Source of the DNA: an uncultured Prevotella sp.
Lineage (GTDB): Bacteria > Bacteroidota > Bacteroidia > Bacteroidales > Bacteroidaceae
Assembly: GCA_900546605.1 (NCBI GenBank)
Contig: URDV01000097.1
Location: 1-8,232, forward strand
Length of the DNA: 8,232 nt
Direction of reading: 5' to 3'
A program made the position numbers and the translations under genes. Positions 1 through 6,433 of this stretch are shown here, piece after piece. A model generated the notes under the pieces. That model was not told the origin of the DNA, did no database searches, and was given only the letters and a program-made list of their open reading frames with translations. Position 1 is the stretch's first letter, and every line of letters starts with the position of its first letter.

Positions 1-10
1 GTAAAGCATA

Positions 11-63
11 CTTACTTGTTAACCTGTCAACTTGTTAACCCGTTAACCTGAAATTCCGCCAAT
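11..63 (-). repeat. Octamer-array repeat element, left copy (downstream of dtd)
   Basis: Read leftward away from dtd, the element starts with the 12-base head ATTGGCGGAATT (63 down to 52) and two linker bases. Four 8-base units follow: AGGTTAAC (49-42), GGGTTAAC (41-34), AAGTTGAC (33-26) and AGGTTAAC (25-18). A tail beginning AAGTAAG (17-11) ends it. The same head, unit type and tail occur at 8177-8230 on the other strand. The element begins 6 bases beyond the dtd stop codon. It carries no gene, and GTTAAC is itself a palindrome. I take it to be a dispersed intergenic repeat; a role in transcription termination or protein binding is possible but not shown. Confidence 0.8.
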
Positions 64-69
64 GGGTTC

Positions 70-522
70 TTATTCTTTGTTCTTAGTGTCCATGCATATG
101 GTTACAGGTCCATCGTTAAGTAGTTCCACCTTCATGTCGGCACCAAATTCGCCCGTCTTTACCTCTTGGCCTAATGCGCTGCTAAGGGTCGTGCAGAAGT
201 ATTCATACAAGGGAATGGCATGAGCGTGGCCTGCAGCACGAATGTATGAAGGGCGATTGCCCTTTTTGTACGATGCCATCAAGGTAAATTGGCTCACAAC
301 GAGTGCCTCGCCTTTGATGTCAATGATGCTGCGATTCATTACGCCATCGGCATCGTCAAACACGCGAAGACCTGCTATTTTGCGACAAAGCCAGTCAGCA
401 TCGTCGTGAGTGTCGGCCTCCTCAATGCCTAACAGAATGAGGTAGCCTTGTTTTATGGCCGATTTTAAATGACCGTCAATGGTGACGGAAGCGTGTTGTA
501 CACGCTGAATTACTGCTCTCAT
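70..522 (-). CDS. dtd: D-aminoacyl-tRNA deacylase (Dtd)
   Basis: This cytoplasmic proofreading enzyme hydrolyses D-amino acids, and glycine mischarged on tRNA-Ala, from tRNA. The 150-residue product is full length compared with about 145 in E. coli. Both family signatures are present: SQFTL at residues 77-81 and the cross-subunit Gly-cisPro motif GPVT at 138-141. The start MRAVIQRV matches the usual family N-terminus (M-x-A-x-I/L-Q-R-V), so the ATG at 522 is secure. The gene starts 22 bases after the uvrC stop and reads the same way, so it is probably co-transcribed with apt and uvrC. A TAAATTTG box in that gap could give it a promoter of its own. There is no Shine-Dalgarno sequence, as usual in Bacteroidota. 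It ends 6 bases before the left octamer-array repeat. Confidence 0.96.
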   Translation of the reverse strand: MRAVIQRVQHASVTIDGHLKSAIKQGYLILLGIEEADTHDDADWLCRKIAGLRVFDDADGVMNRSIIDIKGEALVVSQFTLMASYKKGNRPSYIRAAGHAHAIPLYEYFCTTLSSALGQEVKTGEFGADMKVELLNDGPVTICMDTKNKE

Positions 523-529
523 ATAGGGG

Positions 530-563
530 CAAATTTACGATTATTTATTCGTTAGGGTGCAAG
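530..563 (-). promoter_or_regulatory. Possible internal promoter for dtd
   Basis: Reading leftward, TAAATTTG at 537-530 fits the Bacteroidota -7 consensus TAnnTTTG exactly. The only -33 candidate is CTTG at 563-560, an imperfect match at a spacing of 22 bases, slightly long. The box lies only 7 bases from the dtd ATG, so any transcript from it would be almost leaderless. It overlaps the uvrC stop region. A chance match in AT-rich sequence is quite possible. Confidence 0.25.
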
Positions 564-2359
564 TTGCGATATATTTTTTCACCACGCGCATTGCCTAACA
601 AGGTTTGCAGTTCGGGTAAAGAAGCCTCTTTAATGCGTTTCACGCTTTTAAACTGCTTGAGCAAGATTTGTTTGGTGGCAGGCCCAATGCCTGCGATGGT
701 GTCAAGTTCTGAGGCTATTTGACGTTTAGAACGTTTGTCACGGTGAAAACTAATGGCAAAGCGGTGTACCTCATCTTGCATAAGCGTTAGTGTACGGAAT
801 AGTTGACTGTCGGGCTTGATGCCGATAACCGCGGGCGGAAAACCATAGAGCATTTCACGTGTGCGGTGCCGATCGTCTTTGGCCAATCCTGCAATAGGTA
901 TTTGTAGTCCCAATTCATCCTCTACCACCTCACGAATCATCTCCATTTGTCCGCGTCCACCATCAGCTATAATCAAGTCGGGCAAGGGCTGCTGCTCCTC
1001 TTTAAGTCGGGTATATCGACGTCTTACCACCTCCTTCATTGAGGCATAATCATCGGGGCCTACCACAGTTTTGATGTTATACTTGCGATATTCTTTTTTG
1101 GCAGGTTTAAGCCGTTCAAATACAACACAAGCGGCCACAGCATCGCTACCGCTGATGTTAGAGTTATCAAACAATTCGATGTGGAGTGGCAGGCGTGGTA
1201 GTCCCAAATCGGCTTGAATCTCCTTCATTAAGCGAGTTTGCTTTTGTTCAGGATTTAGTTTTTCAGCTTGCTTTAGTCGGTCAAACTTGTATTGTTTCAC
1301 ATTGAGTTTAGATAAATCAAGCAATTTCTTTTTATCACCCTTTTGTGGAATGGTTTGCGTAACCATGTCATCGGGCAAGTCAACATGAAAGGGTACTACT
1401 ATTTCGCGGGAGTCGCTTGCATAGCGGTCGCGCATTTCCACAATGCCCAGTGTAAGCAACTCCTCATCCGTTTCGTCCAACTTCTTTTTATATTCAAAGG
1501 TAAAGGCTTGGTTAATGCAGCCATTTTTAACGTGTAAGTAATTAATGTAAGCCACCTTTTCTTCGCTTTCAATGTTGAACACGTCAATGTTATGCAGAAC
1601 AGACGAAACCACTTCGCTTTTGGCTCTGTATTTTTCAATCAAGTCATAGCGCCTTTTTATCTCTTGTGCCTCTTCAAACCTCCATTCATCAGCCAAAGCC
1701 GTCATTTCATCGCGCATGCGTCGCGCCACTTCGGCTGTGTTGCCCTTTAATATCTCCTTGCAAGCTTCAATGCAGCGCATGTAGTCGTCATGACTCTGTT
1801 TGCCTACACAGGGTGCTTTGCAGCGGTGAATATGGTAGTCAAGGCATACATCGTATTTGCCGTTTTCAACGCCTTCGCGCGTCATAGTGGTGTGGCAAGG
1901 GCGCGGTTGATATAGCTCGCGACATAAGTCCAGCAAAGCGTAAAGAGTGGGCACGTGACTATAAGGGCCAAAGTAAATGGCCCCCCGTTTTCCTCGTTGT
2001 CGTGTTTTAAACACCCTGGGCAAGTATTCGGTAGTGATAGCAATGGATGGGTAGGTTTTATCGTCCTTTAATAATACGTTATAGTGAGGTTTGTAACGTT
2101 TAATAAGGTTGTTTTCGAGCAAGAGTGCATCCTCCTCTGTTTTAACCACCACGTAACGAATGTCGCGAATGTGTTTAACGAGCAGTTGCGTTTTGCGTGT
2201 CTGCTGTTCTTTATTAAAGTAGGAGCTAACGCGTCGTTTTAGGTTTTTAGCCTTACCCACGTAAATAATCGTGCCCGAATCATCGAGGTACTGATAGCAC
2301 CCCGGTGTTTCGGGCAAATTATTAACTATACCTTTTAAGTAGGTTTGTAGTTCGTTCAT
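545..2359 (-). CDS. uvrC: Excinuclease ABC subunit C (UvrC)
   Basis: UvrC makes the dual incisions of nucleotide excision repair after UvrA/UvrB load at a DNA lesion. The 604-residue product carries the full domain order. The GIY-YIG nuclease (about residues 18-95) has GCY 20-22, YVG 33-35, Arg42/43 and Glu82. A four-cysteine cluster follows (C155, C172, C180, C184) of the kind reported to hold a 4Fe-4S cluster. The UVR helix pair that binds UvrB lies near 215-247. The RNase H-like nuclease has likely catalytic D398 (FDNSN), D437 (GPDD), D466 (IADGG) and H532. A C-terminal helix-hairpin-helix stretch (about 553-600) has AGIGPATK. FDNSN replaces the FDxSH of proteobacterial enzymes, which I believe is normal for this phylum. 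The start codon overlaps the apt stop as ATGA, implying translational coupling. Confidence 0.97.
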   Translation of the reverse strand: MNELQTYLKGIVNNLPETPGCYQYLDDSGTIIYVGKAKNLKRRVSSYFNKEQQTRKTQLLVKHIRDIRYVVVKTEEDALLLENNLIKRYKPHYNVLLKDDKTYPSIAITTEYLPRVFKTRQRGKRGAIYFGPYSHVPTLYALLDLCRELYQPRPCHTTMTREGVENGKYDVCLDYHIHRCKAPCVGKQSHDDYMRCIEACKEILKGNTAEVARRMRDEMTALADEWRFEEAQEIKRRYDLIEKYRAKSEVVSSVLHNIDVFNIESEEKVAYINYLHVKNGCINQAFTFEYKKKLDETDEELLTLGIVEMRDRYASDSREIVVPFHVDLPDDMVTQTIPQKGDKKKLLDLSKLNVKQYKFDRLKQAEKLNPEQKQTRLMKEIQADLGLPRLPLHIELFDNSNISGSDAVAACVVFERLKPAKKEYRKYNIKTVVGPDDYASMKEVVRRRYTRLKEEQQPLPDLIIADGGRGQMEMIREVVEDELGLQIPIAGLAKDDRHRTREMLYGFPPAVIGIKPDSQLFRTLTLMQDEVHRFAISFHRDKRSKRQIASELDTIAGIGPATKQILLKQFKSVKRIKEASLPELQTLLGNARGEKIYRNLHPNE

Positions 2360-2892
2360 TCGTTAATGGTCAAGAGCGTAGTAATGTCCAAATTCTTGCC
2401 TAAGAACTTGCGTCCTTCAAGGCCTTCCATTTGTAACTCTATAAGGAAGTTGATGTAGGTTTCCTTGGGTTTAAACGATTGCACCAGGTCATAAACCGCT
2501 TGCATAGATCCTCCCGTAGCGAGCAAGTCATCGTGAATAAGCACAACGTCGTTAGGCTCGATGGCATCGGCATGAATTTCGATGGTGTCGTAACCATACT
2601 CTTTTAAATAGGTAGCCTTGCGCGTTTCGGCGGGCAACTTGCCTGGCTTGCGCGCCATAACGAATCCTGCGCCCAACTTTTGTGCCAAGATAGCACCCAT
2701 TACGAAGCCACGGCTTTCAATGCCAACCACCTTCGTGATGCCTTTGTCTTGGTAAAGACTGACAAGTTCTTGCGTCATTTCTTCGATGCAAGCGGGATTT
2801 TTAAACAATGTTGTGACGTCTTTGAAGTGAATGCCTGGCTTAGGAAAGTCGTAGACGGTACGCAAATTGTCTAATAACAACTTTTTATTCAT
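2356..2892 (-). CDS. apt: Adenine phosphoribosyltransferase (Apt)
   Basis: Apt converts adenine and PRPP to AMP and pyrophosphate in purine salvage in the cytoplasm. With the start chosen here the product has 178 residues, against 183 in E. coli. It shows DFPKPGIHFKD at 15-25, the loop region VVGIESRGF at 55-63, RKPGKLP at 81-87, and the PRPP-binding motif HDDLLATGGS at 120-129. The frame stays open upstream to an ATG at 2976, which would add 28 residues. I reject that start because the family begins close to this Met and because the extra codons read through a parS-like palindrome (2927-2942). No Shine-Dalgarno sequence is visible. The stop overlaps the uvrC start by 4 bases. The 218-base gap to mnmG suggests apt has its own promoter, but no exact TAnnTTTG box is seen there. 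Confidence 0.95.
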   Translation of the reverse strand: MNKKLLLDNLRTVYDFPKPGIHFKDVTTLFKNPACIEEMTQELVSLYQDKGITKVVGIESRGFVMGAILAQKLGAGFVMARKPGKLPAETRKATYLKEYGYDTIEIHADAIEPNDVVLIHDDLLATGGSMQAVYDLVQSFKPKETYINFLIELQMEGLEGRKFLGKNLDITTLLTINE

Positions 2893-2926
2893 GAATTTAT
2901 TGATTTTGATATGCTTTGTATATGTT

Positions 2927-2942
2927 TGTTTCACGTGGAACG
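2927..2942 (+). other. parS-like centromere site (ParB/Spo0J binding sequence)
   Basis: The 16 bases read TGTTTCACGTGGAACG on the plus strand, and CGTTCCACGTGAAACA on the other. The well-known bacterial parS consensus is TGTTCCACGTGAAACA, so 15 of 16 positions match and the 14-base core is identical. ParB proteins bind such sites near the replication origin for chromosome partition and SMC loading. The site is in the non-coding gap between mnmG and apt, 34 bases upstream of the apt start. A chance match this long in 8 kb is very unlikely, but binding is inferred, and no parA or parB lies in the window. Confidence 0.85.
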
Positions 2943-3046
2943 TGAACAGAATAGGGCTTAAAATGTGCCTTTCCATCTACAAAAGCTATGCAAAATGCCA
3001 CCTGTTAAAGTAATACTTTAAGTGAAATATTAAGGAATAGGCTCTT

Positions 3047-3079
3047 TAGTGCGTAGCTAATGTGTGATAGTGCGTAGCT
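3047..3079. repeat. Short direct repeat in the mnmG-apt gap
   Basis: The 12-mer TAGTGCGTAGCT occurs at 3047-3058 and again, identical, at 3068-3079, a period of 21 bases or two helical turns. It sits just beyond the mnmG stop, on the side facing apt. I see no convincing terminator hairpin or promoter in it. The spacing would suit a protein binding one DNA face, or it may be a small duplication. Confidence 0.6.
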
Positions 3080-3110
3080 CATAGCCCAATGGCATCAGTA
3101 AATTTTTATG

Positions 3111-4991
3111 TTATCGGCCTAACAAAACTAACAACACACTGATGTCGCTGGGCGAAACACCTGGTATGCGACCTGCTTGTGCTAAAGTTTCGGGGTCAAT
3201 GGCTGTAAGCTTTTGACGTGCTTCTGTACTCAGCTGTGTGATGCTGTTGTAGTCAAAGTGGCCACGAATCTTTATGTTCTCTAATCGTTGCATCTTGTCG
3301 GCCAAAGCACGTTCACGAGCAATGTAGCCATGATACTTCATTTCAATCTCAGCAGCTTCAATCGCCTCTTCTGCATCTGATGTGATAGATGTAATAAGGA
3401 ATGATTTGAAGTCGCTTATTTCATCGGCCAAGTTTTGCAAAGATAATTGCGGACGATTGATTAAGTCGAACAACTTACAACCGCGTTGAAGTGGAGTAGT
3501 GCCTACGCGCTGTAGGAAACTATTCATGTCATTCGGCTTAACAGAGTAGTTCTTGCAAAAGTCAATGATGCGATCAATCTCTTCGCTTTTAGCATGGAAT
3601 CGTTGTGAACGTTCAGTTGTAGCCAGTCCCAACTTTTCAGCGTAAGGTGTAAGACGAACATCGGCATTGTCTTGGCGTAGCAAGATGCGGTATTCTGCAC
3701 GTGAGGTAAACATACGATAAGGCTCGTCAACACCCTTTGTTACCAAGTCGTCAATGAGCACACCAATGTAGGCTTCATCACGATGTAGCGTGAAGGGCTC
3801 GCTACCGCTGCACTTAAGTGCGGCATTAATGCCCGCCATTAAACCTTGTCCGCCAGCTTCTTCATATCCTGTAGTGCCATTTACCTGTCCTGCAAAGAAC
3901 AAACCAGGAACGGCCTTCGCTTCTAACGAATGATGCAACTGCGTGGGGTCAAAGAAATCGTATTCAATAGCGTATCCTGGGCGATATACCACAATGTCGC
4001 GGAAACAAGGAATTCGTTTTAAAGCCTCAATTTGCACATTCATGGGCAAACTTGATGAGAAGCCATTCAAATAAAGTTCGTTGGTTTCAACCCCCTCGGG
4101 TTCCAAAAACAGAGGGTGGTGGTCACGATCGGGGAAGGTCACCAGTTTTGTTTCGATGCTGGGACAATAGCGTGGACCGATGCTCTTGATTTGTCCGTTA
4201 TAAAGCGGTGAATCGGCCAAGCCAGAGCGTAACATTTCATGCACAGCCGCATTCGTGTTAGTTGTCCAGCATGGTAACTGTGGCAGCGGGCGCATAGGAC
4301 TAATGTATGAAAAACGATGAAAGTCTGTTTCGCCTGGTTGCAATTCCATTTCATCAAGGTGTACTGATCGTTTGTCAATGCGCACAGGCGTACCCGTTTT
4401 CATGCGTGCAGAGCGGATGCCTAACCGATTGATACTTTCAGTAAGGAAAGCTGCAGCAGGTTCAGCGCAACGTCCGCCCGACACCTGTTTGCGCCCGATG
4501 TGCATTAATCCGCGCAAAAAAGTACCTGCTGTAACCACTACTGCGCGTGCCATAAGCGTAGCCCCCCAAATGGTGCGCACGCCACACACCTCACCATTTT
4601 CAGTAAGAATCTCCGTTGCCTCATCCTGCCAAATGTTCAAGTTAGGTGTGTTTTCAAGTCGCAGTCGCCATTCTGTTATAAAGCGTGCGCGGTCACACTG
4701 CGCACGTGGGCTCCACATGGCAGGCCCTTTTGATCGGTTTAACATGCGAAACTGAATAGCCGTGGCATCTGTCACCTCGCCCATTTGTCCGCCCAGCGCA
4801 TCTATCTCACGCACAATCTGTCCCTTGGCAATGCCGCCAACAGCAGGGTTGCAACTCATCTGCGCTATTTTGTTCATGTCCATTGTTACCAAGCAAGTTT
4901 TGGCTCCCATGCGTGCAGCAGCACTGGCAGCTTCGCATCCAGCGTGTCCTGCACCGATAACAACAACATCGTAATGAAATACAGTATCCAT
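3111..4991 (-). CDS. mnmG: tRNA uridine-5-carboxymethylaminomethyl modification enzyme MnmG (GidA)
   Basis: MnmG is an FAD enzyme that, with the GTPase MnmE, builds the carboxymethylaminomethyl group on wobble uridine 34 of certain tRNAs. The 626-residue product matches the usual length (629 in E. coli). The FAD Rossmann motif VVIGAGHAGCEAA spans 10-22. Catalytic cysteines are C47 (SCNPAVGG) and C276 (RYCPSIE). The second dinucleotide region holds FFAGQVNGTTGYEEAGGQG, and the tRNA-binding part includes MFTSRAEYRILLRQDNADVR. The C-terminal helical domain that contacts MnmE is present. The start MDTVFHYDVVVIGAG leaves the normal short lead before the FAD motif. It is divergent from the DUF2851 gene, and a TAATTTTG box lies just upstream. 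Genes of this family often sit near replication origins, consistent with the nearby parS-like site. Confidence 0.98.
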   Translation of the reverse strand: MDTVFHYDVVVIGAGHAGCEAASAAARMGAKTCLVTMDMNKIAQMSCNPAVGGIAKGQIVREIDALGGQMGEVTDATAIQFRMLNRSKGPAMWSPRAQCDRARFITEWRLRLENTPNLNIWQDEATEILTENGEVCGVRTIWGATLMARAVVVTAGTFLRGLMHIGRKQVSGGRCAEPAAAFLTESINRLGIRSARMKTGTPVRIDKRSVHLDEMELQPGETDFHRFSYISPMRPLPQLPCWTTNTNAAVHEMLRSGLADSPLYNGQIKSIGPRYCPSIETKLVTFPDRDHHPLFLEPEGVETNELYLNGFSSSLPMNVQIEALKRIPCFRDIVVYRPGYAIEYDFFDPTQLHHSLEAKAVPGLFFAGQVNGTTGYEEAGGQGLMAGINAALKCSGSEPFTLHRDEAYIGVLIDDLVTKGVDEPYRMFTSRAEYRILLRQDNADVRLTPYAEKLGLATTERSQRFHAKSEEIDRIIDFCKNYSVKPNDMNSFLQRVGTTPLQRGCKLFDLINRPQLSLQNLADEISDFKSFLITSITSDAEEAIEAAEIEMKYHGYIARERALADKMQRLENIKIRGHFDYNSITQLSTEARQKLTAIDPETLAQAGRIPGVSPSDISVLLVLLGR

Positions 4992-5014
4992 TCTTTAAAT
5001 TGTGATATTTGCCA

Positions 5015-5022
5015 CAAAATTA
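5015..5022 (-). promoter_or_regulatory. Candidate -7 box of the mnmG promoter
   Basis: Reading leftward, TAATTTTG at 5022-5015 fits the Bacteroidota -7 consensus TAnnTTTG exactly. It lies 23 bases before the mnmG start codon, so transcription would begin about 15-20 bases ahead of it. I do not find a clean TTTG -33 element at the expected 19-21 base spacing; the nearest sequence is a GTTTA-like stretch around 5037-5043. The call rests on the -7 box and its position. Confidence 0.5.
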
Positions 5023-5053
5023 CAAGTTTTTCTTGATTAAACACTTCGCCACG

Positions 5054-5084
5054 TTTGTAGGATATGAAAAAAGCCCTACTTTTG
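5054..5084 (+). promoter_or_regulatory. Bacteroidota-type promoter of the DUF2851 gene
   Basis: TTTG at 5054-5057 and TACTTTTG at 5077-5084 match the -33 TTTG and -7 TAnnTTTG consensus of Bacteroidota sigma-ABfr promoters exactly, with a 19-base spacer. Transcription should begin near 5089-5092, about 20 bases before the ATG at 5111. That excludes translation from the in-frame ATG at 5009. Both boxes lie in an 8-base direct repeat TTTGTAGG (5054-5061 and 5081-5088). The -7 box also lies in the 5-bp inverted repeat CCTAC-TTTT-GTAGG (5075-5088), a possible operator. Confidence 0.8.
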
Positions 5085-5100
5085 TAGGTTTAACCAATAT

Positions 5101-5106
5101 GGAGGA
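5101..5106 (+). promoter_or_regulatory. Shine-Dalgarno-like GGAGGA deciding the DUF2851 start
   Basis: GGAGGA ends 4 bases before the ATG at 5111, a workable ribosome-binding position. It is the only such sequence seen before a gene in this window. If translation began at the upstream ATG at 5099, these bases would be codons for Glu-Glu. Because Bacteroidota rely little on Shine-Dalgarno pairing, the site may be incidental. Confidence 0.45.
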
Positions 5107-5110
5107 ACAA

Positions 5111-6403
5111 ATGGAATACCTGGTACATTACGTATGGCAGCATCGCATTTACGGCACCGCTCCCTTGTTAACCAACGATGGCCTATCAGTTGAAGTGATA
5201 GACCCTGGTGTACACAATCTGTGTCAATCTGGTCCCGACTTTTTCAATGCAAAGGTAAAGATTGGAGGACTGTTATGGATAGGGAATGTTGAGGTGCATG
5301 AGCGTTCGAGTGATTGGTATCGGCATCATCATGAAACCGATGCAGCCTACAACAATGTCATACTGCACGTAGTGACGACCATTGACGACACTGTGTACAC
5401 TGCTGATGGCAAATGTTTGCCGCAGTTAGCTCTTGCTGTGCCCATCCGTTTGCAACAAAACTATCAGGCATTAATAGATGAAGAAACTTATCCCCCTTGT
5501 TATCGCATCATTCCGCAAGTGCCAGATTTAACGGTACATGCTTGGATGAGTAGACTTACTGTTGAACGTCTGGAAGAGAAAACAGAGCGTGTGCAGCAAT
5601 ACCTAAAACGCGTAGACGATGATTGGGAACGTGCCTTTTTCATCACGTTGGCGCGCAACTTTGGTTTTGGCACCAATGCGCAGGCCTTTGAACAATGGGC
5701 CTTTACCATCCATCCGCAGCAAATAGGCAAGCACCGTGACGATGTGTTTCAGGTCGAAGCCTTCTTTATGGGGCAAGCAGGGCTGCTCAACGATAAGTTA
5801 GTAAAACCCGAGCGCCGCGACAGTTATTATATGCGTTTAAAGGCCGAATACACATTTCTTCAGCACAAATTCAATTTGCAGCCCATTGACCCAGTGGTGT
5901 GGAAGTTTGGCCGATTGCGTCCACAAAACTTCCCATATGTACGCTTGTCACAATTAAGCCGCCTATATGCCGAGCGTCGCGCCAACTTGTCGCGCTTGCT
6001 CGAGGCACAAACGCTCGACGATTTGCGCAACTTATTCCGCATAGGTGTAACTGACTATTGGCGCACACATTACGCATTTGGCGAAGAAAGTAAAGAAAGC
6101 GACAAAGTGTTGCAGAGCGGTTCGCTCAACCTACTTATCATAAATACCGCCTCACCTTTATTCTTTGCTTGTGGGCGTCAGCGGTTGGATGAGGATTTGG
6201 CCGAACGCGCTTTTAACCTATTAGAACAATTGCCTGCCGAGCGCAACTACATAACACGCTGTTGGGAGCGTGCCGGATTAAACATAGAACATGCAGCCGA
6301 CAGCCAGGCACTCATACAGCTACGTCGTAACTATTGTGAGCGAAAGGATTGCTTGCGCTGCCGTTTTGGTTCAGAATATTTACGTGGCCATTTCGGTGAA
6401 TAG
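5111..6403 (+). CDS. DUF2851 family protein, possible PD-(D/E)XK-like fold
   Basis: This 430-residue protein belongs to the DUF2851 family of unknown function, common in Bacteroidota. Typical features are the start MEYLVHYVWQHRIYG, the block GPDFFNAKVKIGG at 41-53, GNVEVH at 58-63, SSDW at 66-69, HHH at 72-74, LHVV at 85-88, the cysteine in YPPC (C130), and the tail YCERKDCLRCRFG with C409, C414 and C417. There is no signal peptide or membrane segment, so it is probably cytoplasmic. The acidic D43 ... E61-x-H63 pattern plus four cysteines resembles iron-sulfur PD-(D/E)XK nucleases, but this is inference. The start at 5111 is chosen for its GGAGGA and family fit; 5099 would add MEEQ, and 5009 lies upstream of the promoter. 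A hairpin follows the stop. Confidence 0.9.
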   Translation: MEYLVHYVWQHRIYGTAPLLTNDGLSVEVIDPGVHNLCQSGPDFFNAKVKIGGLLWIGNVEVHERSSDWYRHHHETDAAYNNVILHVVTTIDDTVYTADGKCLPQLALAVPIRLQQNYQALIDEETYPPCYRIIPQVPDLTVHAWMSRLTVERLEEKTERVQQYLKRVDDDWERAFFITLARNFGFGTNAQAFEQWAFTIHPQQIGKHRDDVFQVEAFFMGQAGLLNDKLVKPERRDSYYMRLKAEYTFLQHKFNLQPIDPVVWKFGRLRPQNFPYVRLSQLSRLYAERRANLSRLLEAQTLDDLRNLFRIGVTDYWRTHYAFGEESKESDKVLQSGSLNLLIINTASPLFFACGRQRLDEDLAERAFNLLEQLPAERNYITRCWERAGLNIEHAADSQALIQLRRNYCERKDCLRCRFGSEYLRGHFGE

Positions 6404-6433
6404 GTAATGGTAAGTAGGTGCTCAAAATTGTTT

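Noticed and set aside
853..861. TTTCACGTG, resembling a second parS site
   Set aside because: Only one arm and the centre match (9 of 16); it lies inside uvrC coding sequence. CACGTG at about 1952, 3695 and 4703 likewise lacks the arms.
2921..2928. TATGTTTG, an exact -7 match on the plus strand upstream of apt
   Set aside because: The nearest TTTG (2905-2908) is only 12 bases away instead of 19-21, and no plus-strand gene follows.
4372..4755. 127-codon open frame on the plus strand inside mnmG
   Set aside because: It is antisense to a full-length, well-conserved mnmG and its translation has no recognisable domain; the same applies to the other short frames overlapping uvrC, mnmG, DUF2851 and dprA.
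5009..5098. N-terminal extension of the DUF2851 gene from the ATG at 5009
   Set aside because: It would start upstream of the promoter at 5054-5084 and has no family similarity.
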